A stretch of DNA of 64,000 nt, taken from assembly GCA_016707605.1 (NCBI GenBank), contig JADJHJ010000015.1, positions 62,001 through 126,000 on the forward strand, in the 5' to 3' direction. The position numbers and the translations under genes were made by a program. The notes under the pieces are model-generated. The model made no database searches, was not told where the DNA came from, and worked only from the letters and a program-made list of their open reading frames with translations. The DNA is from Candidatus Promineofilum glycogenicum (GTDB taxonomy: Bacteria > Chloroflexota > Anaerolineae > Promineifilales > Promineifilaceae). Shown here piece after piece: positions 23,298 to 30,072 of the stretch (position 1 is the first letter of the stretch; each line of letters begins with the position of its first letter).

Positions 23298-26249
23298 ATG
23301 GAACACGAAAGGCGCGGGACGGCGCGGGCGATTGGCCACGCCCTGAAGTGGGTCGCGCCGCTGGTCTACCGGCGGCGGGCGGAGATAGAGCCGCTGCGGT
23401 TGTGGCTGCTCGACGGGCCGCTGGCCGGGATAGAAGAGGCCGACGGGGACGGCGGCGTGCCCGTCCCGGCGGGCAGCTACTGGGGCGGGTCGAACGTCGA
23501 CTTCGTGCTGCGCGGCGCGTTCGTCGTGCCGCCGGACTTCGACCCGGCCGCGCCCGTGGCTCTGCATCTGCCGCTGGGCGAGGCGGGCGACTTCTCCCAC
23601 CCCGAGGCGCTGGCGCTCGTTGACGGCGTCGCCTGGGCCGGCGTTGACCGCCACCACCAGGAGTTGCCGCTGCCCGATGCCGTCCGCGACGGCCGCCTCC
23701 ACGCCCTGACCCTCCACGGCTGGACAGGCCTGCTGGGCCACCACAGCGCCGACCCGGCGCGCCGGCTGTTCATGGGCCGCTGCGCCGTGGTGCAGATCGA
23801 CCGGCCGACGCGGCAGTTCGTGGCCCTGGCCCGCACGGCCTTGCAGGCCGCCGAACTGCTCGACGCGCAGCACCCCGCCCGCGACCGCCTGCTGAATGCC
23901 CTCGACGCCGCCTTCGGCCGCCTCGACAGCCGTGAGCCGTTCGGCGACGCCTTCTACGCCGGCGTTCCGGCCGCGCTGGCCGCGCTGCAGGAGGGCCTCC
24001 GCGCCGCCGGCCCGCCGCTCGACGCCGACCTCATCGCCGCCGGCCACGCCCACATCGACGTCGCCTGGCTGTGGACGCTGGGCCACACGCGCGGCAAGGC
24101 GGCCCGCACCTTCGCCACCGCCCTGCGCCTGATGGAGCAGTTCCCGGCCTTCCACTTCACCCAGAGCCAGCCGCAACTGTACGACTTCGTGCGCCGCGAC
24201 CGGCCGGAACTGTTCGCCCAGATCGCCGCCCGCGTAGCCGAGGGGCGCTGGGAGCCGATCGGCGGCATGTGGGTTGAGGCCGACTGCAACATCAGCGGGC
24301 CGGAGTCGCTGGTGCGCCAACTGCTGCTCGGCCGGGCCTTCTTCCGCGATCAGTTCGGCGCGGCGGCCGAGTCACCCGTGCTGTGGCTGCCCGACGTCTT
24401 CGGCTACGCCTGGAATCTGCCCCAACTCATCCGCGGCGCGGGGCTGGAATACTTCTTCACCATCAAGATCGGCTGGAACAGCACCAACCCGATGCCCTAC
24501 GACAGCTTCTGGTGGCAGGGATTGGACGGCACGCGCGTGCTGACCCACTTCAGCACCACGCCCGAAGCCCCCTGGCATGAGGGACAGCCGCCCAACCTGC
24601 TGGCCACGGCCACCTATAACGCCAACCTTTCGGCCTTTGCCGCCCTCGGCTCGTGGGCCAGGCTGAAGCACAAGGCGACGCAACGCACTATGCTGATGAG
24701 CTACGGCTATGGCGACGGCGGCGGCGGGCCGACGCGGGAGATGAACGAAAACGCCGCCGTGCTGGGCGACTTCCCCGGCCTGCCGCGCGTGACGCAAGGG
24801 CGGGTCATCGACTTCTTCCGCCGCCTGGAAGCGGAGAGCGGCGACCGGCTGCCCGTCTGGAACGCCGAGCTATACCTGGAACTGCACCGCGGCACCTACA
24901 CCACGCAGGGGCGCAACAAGCGCGCCAACCGCCGCACTGAGTTCCTGCTTCACGACGCCGAGTTTCTGGGCGCATGGGCCGCTCTCCTCGACGTGGACTA
25001 CTCCTACCCGCGCGAGGCAATGGGTCGGGCGTGGGAACTGGTCTGCCTGAATCAGTTCCACGACATCATCCCCGGCAGCAGCATCGGCGCGGTCTACGAA
25101 GAGTCGCAGCGGCAGTACGCCGAAGTGGCCGCGCTAGGGGAAGCGGCGCGCGACGCGGCCCTGGCCGTCGTCGCCCGCGCCGCCGGCGGCGATCTGGTGC
25201 TGGTCAACCCCACCGGCTTCGCCCGCGACGACTACGCCTTCTGGCCCGGCCAGTTGCCGCCCGGCATGGTTCTCGTCCGCCCCGATGGCGCGCCGGTCAT
25301 GCCCCAGGCGGTTGAGGGAGGCGTGCTGTTAGACGTGGGGACGTTGTTGCCTTGTGGTGCGCTTCCTTTGCGAGTGACGAGTGACGAGCGACGCGTGACG
25401 AGTCAAGCGGACGATCTTAACTCGTCACTCGTCGCTCGTCACTCGTCACTCGAGAACGACTATCTCCAAGTCGAATTCAACCCCTCCGGCGACATCAGCC
25501 GCATCTTCGATAAAACCCACGGCCGCGAAGTGCTGCCGCCCGGCACGGTGGCCAACCAGTGGCAGGCGTTCGAGGATCGGCCGGTGCAGTGGGACGCCTG
25601 GGACATTGACGCCACCTACGAGGACAGGCCCTACCCGCTGGAGCCAGTGACGAGCGTGCGCGTCGTCGAGCGCGGCCCGCTGCGGGCCACGCTGGAGTTC
25701 GAGCGGCGCGTGCTGGGCAGCCGTGTCGTGCAGCGCGTGTCGCTGTGCGCCAACCGGCCGCAGATCGACTTCGACACCTGGATCGACTGGCGCGAGCGCC
25801 ACACGCTGCTCAAGGTCGCCTTCCCGGTGGACGTGCTGGCCCCGGAGGCGACCTACGAGATTCAGTGGGGCAACGTGCGGCGGCCGACCCACCGCAACAC
25901 CTCCTGGGACTGGGCGCGCTTCGAGACCTGCGCCCAGAAGTGGGTCGATTTGAGCGAGGGCGACTATGGCGCGGCGCTGCTCAACGATGGCAAGTACGGC
26001 CACGACATCCGCGACAACGTCATCCGCCTGACCCTGCTGCGCGCCCCGACCGAACCCGACCCGACGGCCGACCAGGGCGAACACCGCTTCGCCTACAGCT
26101 TCCGGCCCCACGGCCCGTTCGCCCCGTCGGCCGTGGCCGCGGCGGCCTATGCGCTGAATAATCCGATACTGGTGGCGACGCGTGCGGGCGCGGGGGAGCA
26201 CGGGGCGGGGGAGCAGGGGAGAAGAGGACGGGTGGCGAGTGGCGAGTAG
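23298..26249 (+). CDS. GH38 alpha-mannosidase, C-terminus cut off by a repeat
   Basis: The start is ATG 23298 after CAGGGGAAG; upstream frame is repeat-derived. GH38 marks: zinc-binding AHIDVAWLW, LPDVFGYAWNLPQL with the likely nucleophile Asp, SYGYGDGGGGP, and NQFHDIIPGSS. The family cleaves alpha-linked mannose from glycans. An in-frame palindrome (25371-25452) adds about 27 residues between the central and C-terminal beta domains. A second repeat (26185-26321) changes the frame, and a TAG at 26247 ends the protein about 80-90 residues early. The missing end lies in another frame at 26318-26568. The catalytic domain is intact, so partial activity is conceivable. Confidence 0.9.
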   Translation: MEHERRGTARAIGHALKWVAPLVYRRRAEIEPLRLWLLDGPLAGIEEADGDGGVPVPAGSYWGGSNVDFVLRGAFVVPPDFDPAAPVALHLPLGEAGDFSHPEALALVDGVAWAGVDRHHQELPLPDAVRDGRLHALTLHGWTGLLGHHSADPARRLFMGRCAVVQIDRPTRQFVALARTALQAAELLDAQHPARDRLLNALDAAFGRLDSREPFGDAFYAGVPAALAALQEGLRAAGPPLDADLIAAGHAHIDVAWLWTLGHTRGKAARTFATALRLMEQFPAFHFTQSQPQLYDFVRRDRPELFAQIAARVAEGRWEPIGGMWVEADCNISGPESLVRQLLLGRAFFRDQFGAAAESPVLWLPDVFGYAWNLPQLIRGAGLEYFFTIKIGWNSTNPMPYDSFWWQGLDGTRVLTHFSTTPEAPWHEGQPPNLLATATYNANLSAFAALGSWARLKHKATQRTMLMSYGYGDGGGGPTREMNENAAVLGDFPGLPRVTQGRVIDFFRRLEAESGDRLPVWNAELYLELHRGTYTTQGRNKRANRRTEFLLHDAEFLGAWAALLDVDYSYPREAMGRAWELVCLNQFHDIIPGSSIGAVYEESQRQYAEVAALGEAARDAALAVVARAAGGDLVLVNPTGFARDDYAFWPGQLPPGMVLVRPDGAPVMPQAVEGGVLLDVGTLLPCGALPLRVTSDERRVTSQADDLNSSLVARHSSLENDYLQVEFNPSGDISRIFDKTHGREVLPPGTVANQWQAFEDRPVQWDAWDIDATYEDRPYPLEPVTSVRVVERGPLRATLEFERRVLGSRVVQRVSLCANRPQIDFDTWIDWRERHTLLKVAFPVDVLAPEATYEIQWGNVRRPTHRNTSWDWARFETCAQKWVDLSEGDYGAALLNDGKYGHDIRDNVIRLTLLRAPTEPDPTADQGEHRFAYSFRPHGPFAPSAVAAAAYALNNPILVATRAGAGEHGAGEQGRRGRVASGE
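25371..25452. repeat. GTGACGA-word palindrome in frame inside the mannosidase gene
   Basis: CGAGTGACGAGTGACGAGCG... (25371-25403) is inverted at 25420-25452 as ACTCGTCACTCGTCGCTCG.... A half copy of CGTCGTTC words lies at 27640-27668. It encodes RVTSDERRVTSQADD-type residues. Confidence 0.9.
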
Positions 26250-26321
26250 CGGGTGGCGGAGGAAGTGCAGGGGAGACGGAGGTCACCCCCGCTCCCCTGC
26301 TCCCCCGCTCACCTGCGCCCG
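26185..26321. repeat. GGGGAGCAGGGGAG-family element that breaks the mannosidase gene
   Basis: The left half GCGGGGGAGCACGGGGCGGGG is opposed by CCCCGCTCCCCTGCTCCCCCG. The middle contains GGCGAGTGGCGAGTAGCGGG words, one of which supplies the TAG that truncates the protein. Confidence 0.85.
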
Positions 26322-26568
26322 TTCCGCTCATCACAGTGAACGAGCGAAACGTCATCGTCGAAACGATCAAACCGGCCGAAGACGGCGACGGCCTCATCGT
26401 CCGCCTCTACGAGTGCGAGCGGCGGGGGCCGGCGGCGCTGCGTGTTGGCTTCCCGTTGCGCGCGGCGTGGCGGACGAATCTGCTGGAGGAGAATGAGGCG
26501 GCGCTGGTGGTGGACGATGGCGCGGTGCAGTTGGACGTACGGCCGTTTCAGGTTATCACCCTGCGGTT
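26318..26568 (+). pseudogene. Detached C-terminal domain of the GH38 alpha-mannosidase
   Basis: The frame reads PLITVNERNVIVETIKPAEDGDGLIVRLYE...FPLRAAWRTNLLEENE...VRPFQVITLRL, the usual last domain of bacterial GH38 enzymes. It is in a different phase from 23298-26249 and has no Shine-Dalgarno; a GTG at 26336 is the nominal start. After LRL at about 26568 the frame runs on to 26689 with unrelated residues. Confidence 0.75.
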
Positions 26569-26667
26569 ATGCCCAATACGCCGGAGACGCACCGCCGTCT
26601 GGCCATCGAAGCCGCCCAAGCCGGCGTCAGCCTCAACCGCCTGGCCAGAGCCAAACTCAGCCGCTAA
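26569..26667 (+). pseudogene. HicB-like antitoxin remnant (C-terminal 32 residues)
   Basis: A short frame reads MPNTPETHRRLAIEAAQAG followed by VSLNRLARAKLSR and a stop. This matches the C-terminal ribbon-helix-helix half of HicB-type antitoxins (LHRxLAxxAxxxGxSLNxLxxxKL). The rest of the gene is absent, and the fragment abuts the end of the mannosidase remnant. Confidence 0.55.
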
Positions 26668-26675
26668 CCCACGCC

Positions 26676-26759
26676 CCACTGAATACTGAACACTGGATAC
26701 TGACCCACTGACCTTATACTGACCCCCTGACCTACTGACCTACTGACCCACTGCCCAAC
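26676..26759. repeat. ACTGACCC / GAATACTG word array
   Basis: Words of CTGAATACTG, ACTGACCC and ACTGACCT fill the gap to the convergent hydrolase gene and encode its last six residues and stop. Confidence 0.85.
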
Positions 26760-27601
26760 TGCTCCCCCAGCCACCCCAACACCACCCCCGCCACTACCTC
26801 CGGCGCTTCGGCCGTCAGCATATGGCCGACGCCCTCCAGTTCTACGAACGTCGCCGCCGGCTGCAACTGCTGCCACAGCGCCCAGGCGTCGGGGTAGAGC
26901 GTATCCGACTGCGCGGCGCGCACGGCCAGCGTCGGCACAGCCAGGCCCGGCAGTTCGTCCCAGACGTTCGTCGGCGGCCGGGAGTAGATCCACGCCTCCC
27001 ACTCGCGCGGGAAGCTAAGGGCCACTTCGCCCGTGGCCGGGTCATCGTGCAAGCCGTGGTTGACGTACTCCCACAGCGTCGCATCGGCCCAGCCGGCAAA
27101 GACGCTCTTCTGGCGGAAGCGGGCGAAGGCATCGGCGCGGCTGGGCCAGCGGTCGCGGCGACGGCGGGCGGCCAACACGAACGGCTGCTCGGCCGCCGCC
27201 TGCGGGTTGGCCCGCGCCAGTTGGAGGATCGCCGGCGGCAGGAAGACCGGCTCGATGAGCGCCAGCGCCCGGAAGCGCTGCGGCTGCTTGCGGGCGGCGA
27301 TCATCGTCGCCACCGCGCCCAGCGAGTGGCCGACGCCGATGACCTGCGCCAGCCCTTGCTCATCGAGGAAGCGCAGCAGGTCGTCGGCCAGCGCGTCCCA
27401 CGTCCAGTCGATGACCGCCTCCGGCCGCTCGGCCGCGCCGCCGGAAAGGTACCACAGCGGCCGGTGGTGGGCGGCCAGGACGTGGTAGTGGGCCGTCAGC
27501 GGGGCCAGGAATTGGCCGAAGCTGCGCGGCGTGTAGGCGTTGGGGTGGGAGAAGTGGAGGGTGGGGCCGGGGCCGCCTAGGTCGTCGTGGGGGATGGGCA
27601 T
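26732..27601 (-). CDS. Alpha/beta-fold hydrolase
   Basis: The 289-residue product has the fold's layout: an N-terminal strand region (LHFSHPNAYTPRSFGQFLAPL), the nucleophile elbow GVGHSLGAVA, a cap region, the acidic strand (PTLAVRAAQSDTLYPD) and the catalytic His in VELEGVGHMLTAEAPE. Substrates of this broad esterase/lactonase-like group cannot be predicted. The last residues (SGSVGQ) and stop are encoded by the adjacent repeat. It is separated from the FRG gene upstream by another GTCAGTAG/CGTCGTTC repeat patch. Confidence 0.85.
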   Translation of the reverse strand: MPIPHDDLGGPGPTLHFSHPNAYTPRSFGQFLAPLTAHYHVLAAHHRPLWYLSGGAAERPEAVIDWTWDALADDLLRFLDEQGLAQVIGVGHSLGAVATMIAARKQPQRFRALALIEPVFLPPAILQLARANPQAAAEQPFVLAARRRRDRWPSRADAFARFRQKSVFAGWADATLWEYVNHGLHDDPATGEVALSFPREWEAWIYSRPPTNVWDELPGLAVPTLAVRAAQSDTLYPDAWALWQQLQPAATFVELEGVGHMLTAEAPEVVAGVVLGWLGEQLGSGSVGQ

Positions 27602-27671
27602 GGGGGGTGTCGGTAGGTCAGTAGGTCAGTAGGTCAGTCGCTTGAACTCGTCGTTCGTCGTTCGTCGTTCA

Positions 27672-28460
27672 TCACTCTCCGCGTGGCGTATAATGCCGCT
27701 TCAGCCACGTGCTCAACCCGTCGAGGCCGGGGAAGAGCACGCGCTCGGTGACGTTGGCCTGATCGAGCTTGTCGCGAATCTCCCACTTCAGCCGGGCGGG
27801 GATGATGTAGCGGGCGAAGAACTCCGGCCGCTCGGCCAGCCACTCGTCGACGCGCTCTGTGGCGCTGGACATGACCGACAGCAGGGCGTACTGGTTGACC
27901 ACCCGGTCGTCAATCGACGGCGGCTCCAGGAAGAGCAGGAACGGGTCGTTGCGCACCTGGGCCAGGCCATCGATGGCCGGGGTGACACGGTCGAGCATCT
28001 CTACTGTGAACAGGTCGGCCCCCTCCTGCTGCAACTCGCGCCGCAGCGCCGTGGGCAGGGAGGCGTGGACCTTGACGTAGTCCACGGCCCAGATGACGCC
28101 ATCGGTGGCGAACGCTTCCAGATTGGCCGTGGCGAAGTGCATGGCCACGTAGGGGGAGAAGGTCCAGTCCATCAGGCGGGTGGGCAGGCCGTGGTGTTGG
28201 GCCATCGTCAGCCAGTTCCAGTTGGAGTCGTTGGGCACGGCGTCGCGGTGGGCGTACTTGCGGAAGTTGCGCAGCAGGTGCTTCTCCAGCCGGGCATAAC
28301 CGTCGCCCAGCCGCATGAGCGAGGTGGACAGGTCATAGGCGGCGTCGGACAGGCCGCGGTAGGCCAGTTGGGCGCGGAAGCGGCGGATGTCCGGTTGCCA
28401 GACGGGCCGGAAGAGCTTGTCGTGGAGGTCGAGCCAATCCTCGACGATGATGTCGGTCAT
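27672..28460 (-). CDS. FRG domain protein, coupled to a VapBC pair
   Basis: The FRG domain is recognised by AYRGLSDAAYDLSTSLMR near the N-terminus and by AQHHGLPTRLMDWTFSPYVA. The rest is helical, ending FPGLDGLSTWLKRHY. FRG domains are found in phage-defence and toxin-like genes, but their biochemical activity is poorly defined. Its ATG overlaps the stop of the upstream PIN toxin gene by four bases (28457-28460), so the three genes VapB, VapC and FRG should be translated together. The coupling suggests an accessory effector or regulator of the toxin module (inference). Confidence 0.85.
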   Translation of the reverse strand: MTDIIVEDWLDLHDKLFRPVWQPDIRRFRAQLAYRGLSDAAYDLSTSLMRLGDGYARLEKHLLRNFRKYAHRDAVPNDSNWNWLTMAQHHGLPTRLMDWTFSPYVAMHFATANLEAFATDGVIWAVDYVKVHASLPTALRRELQQEGADLFTVEMLDRVTPAIDGLAQVRNDPFLLFLEPPSIDDRVVNQYALLSVMSSATERVDEWLAERPEFFARYIIPARLKWEIRDKLDQANVTERVLFPGLDGLSTWLKRHYTPRGE

Positions 28461-28906
28461 TGGCTATCGGCGGGCGTCCAGTCGCCGATCCACTGCACCC
28501 AGGTCAGGCCCGTCTGCTGGGCGGCATTGGCCAGCCGCTTGTCGGCCGTCCAGAGAGTGGCATTCTCGCGCGCGGCCAGAGCCAGATAGTGGGCGTCGGA
28601 AGCTTTGCTCTGGCCGATGCGCTCGGCCAGGCGCAAAGCGTCGCGGTGGAGTGCGGCTGAGGGTGAAACGGTATCGACCCTTGAATTCAACAGCCTCGTT
28701 AGGATGGCCTGGGCCTGCCCCTTCTCCAATTGGCCAGTGGTTACTGACCGGCGAACAATCGTCGCCATCTCATACTCGAACAGTATCGGAGCGATGAGAT
28801 CCTCCCCGACATCATCCCAACTCTTCATTAGCCCCATAGACTGCGCCGAGTAAGTCGCCGGTAGAAAAAGAGAAGCAATAATATTGGCGTCGACGACAGT
28901 GGTCAT
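28457..28906 (-). CDS. vapC: PIN-domain ribonuclease toxin (VapC-type)
   Basis: The 149-residue PIN domain has its acidic residues in place: VVDANIIASLF (first Asp), FEYEMATIVRR (Glu), SDAHYLALAAREN (Asp) and LWTADKRLA (last Asp). VapC toxins cleave specific tRNA or rRNA sites. It overlaps the antitoxin gene upstream and the FRG gene downstream by four bases each. Confidence 0.9.
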   Translation of the reverse strand: MTTVVDANIIASLFLPATYSAQSMGLMKSWDDVGEDLIAPILFEYEMATIVRRSVTTGQLEKGQAQAILTRLLNSRVDTVSPSAALHRDALRLAERIGQSKASDAHYLALAARENATLWTADKRLANAAQQTGLTWVQWIGDWTPADSQ

Positions 28907-29202
28907 GTATCACCCACCATACGTTGCCAAAGTTCCTCTTCTCTCTTGTCGCGGTCGTGCAAAAAGAAGTCGTCGGGCAGAACACCATGCTCCGCCTCGA
29001 TCTGGGCGCGAATCTCGGCCAACTCGCCCAACGTTTTCTGCCAGGTCTCGCGTTGGCGCGCGCGCTCCTGATCAACGAGGTACTCGGCCACGGCCTCGCG
29101 TATGACTTCTGATACGCTGCGCCCCTCGGCCGTAGCCAGTTCGCGCAAACTATCATGTTGTGTTTGTTCCAGCAGGACTTGTGTACGATAGAGTTGAGTC
29201 AT
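28903..29202 (-). CDS. vapB: Ribbon-helix-helix antitoxin (VapB-type)
   Basis: The 99-residue product starts with an RHH fold (RTQVLLEQTQHDSLRELA, AEGRSVSEVIREAVAEYL) for DNA binding. A charged C-terminal helix follows (IRAQIEAEHGVLPDDFF), which should wrap the toxin. TGAGGTGA precedes the ATG. It is first in a three-gene unit and is expected to repress it. The 29203-29343 gap upstream is A/T-rich with TATA-like hexamers. Confidence 0.85.
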   Translation of the reverse strand: MTQLYRTQVLLEQTQHDSLRELATAEGRSVSEVIREAVAEYLVDQERARQRETWQKTLGELAEIRAQIEAEHGVLPDDFFLHDRDKREEELWQRMVGDT

Positions 29203-29343
29203 ACGTCACCTCAGGAAGAATATACATCTACACACCCATATACACAACCTGTCTGGCTCGACTCCTTAGTGCCATTGCCATAAGCCACAGGCTAAGCACC
29301 ACCGATAATCAGTAACGAGTGAGACGTGTCGGCCGACAAGGTG

Positions 29344-29799
29344 CTAGCCTTCTAGCAGGTCATCCAGAAGGACCACCTCGATAAGCGGTGCAAGCCGGCG
29401 TAAACCTCGGTCGTTGGTGATCCAAGCTGTGGCTCCGGCAATGAGACCAGTAGCGACTAGTAGGGCATCGGCTGTGCGCAGCGAGTACACGCCGCGCAAT
29501 TGAGCCGCGCGCCGCGCGATCGTTGCCGTTACGTCTTGCACCTGTGCATTGGGAAAGTGTGTCAATAGGGCTTCGTAGTCGGCAGCGATGTTTGGCTGAT
29601 CAAGGCGGTAGGGCTGCACGGTCAATTCCGTGATGGTAACTACGGATATGACCGCGCGAGGTCGGCCTATCTCGACCGCATTCAGAATACCTGTGGTTAG
29701 CGACGAGTAGCGCGGGTTGTCTTCCAAATGATAAATCCAGATGCTCGTGTCGATACCAACCAGCGTGTGATTATTTAGTCTTCGTCCGATGTCGACCAC
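29344..29799 (-). CDS. PIN-domain toxin paired with an AbrB-type antitoxin
   Basis: GTG 29799 is chosen because GAGGAG lies eight bases before it; the ATG at 29847 would overlap the antitoxin by 73 bases. The product begins near LVGIDTSIWIYHLED (first acidic residue), then has TITELTVQPYR, SLRTADALLVATGL and WITNDRGLRRL, the PIN acidic set. It overlaps the antitoxin frame by 25 bases, as in translationally coupled toxin-antitoxin pairs. The most likely activity is Mg-dependent ribonuclease. Confidence 0.85.
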   Translation of the reverse strand: MVDIGRRLNNHTLVGIDTSIWIYHLEDNPRYSSLTTGILNAVEIGRPRAVISVVTITELTVQPYRLDQPNIAADYEALLTHFPNAQVQDVTATIARRAAQLRGVYSLRTADALLVATGLIAGATAWITNDRGLRRLAPLIEVVLLDDLLEG

Positions 29800-30032
29800 G
29801 CGGCGCGCTCCTCGTTCAGATAGGCAGTTGTATCGATGCCCTGCCACACTTCTTTGTGCAGGCCGCGCATGGCCTCTACGTAGTTTTGCGGTTGTGGCAG
29901 CAGAATAATCATTCCATCTTGTACAACGACCAGCAAGCGGTCGCCCGCCTCAATGCCTAGTTCGCGCCGAGCGTGGCTGGGCAATGAGATTTGATAGCGT
30001 CCGCTAACTTTGACTGAATCTGTCGTGCTCAT
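29775..30032 (-). CDS. AbrB/MazE-type swapped-hairpin antitoxin
   Basis: The ATG at 30032 follows GAGGTACC. The 85-residue product has the AbrB DNA-binding hairpin (VKVSGRYQISLPSHARRELGI, GDRLLVVVQDGMIILLP), then a C-terminal helix region that should contact the PIN toxin (EVWQGIDTTAYLNEERAAW). It is the first gene of its pair. Autorepression is expected from the family. Confidence 0.85.
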   Translation of the reverse strand: MSTTDSVKVSGRYQISLPSHARRELGIEAGDRLLVVVQDGMIILLPQPQNYVEAMRGLHKEVWQGIDTTAYLNEERAAWSTSDED

Positions 30033-30072
30033 TGGTACCTCACAAAGCAAAGTGACCTTTATGCTTTGTATT

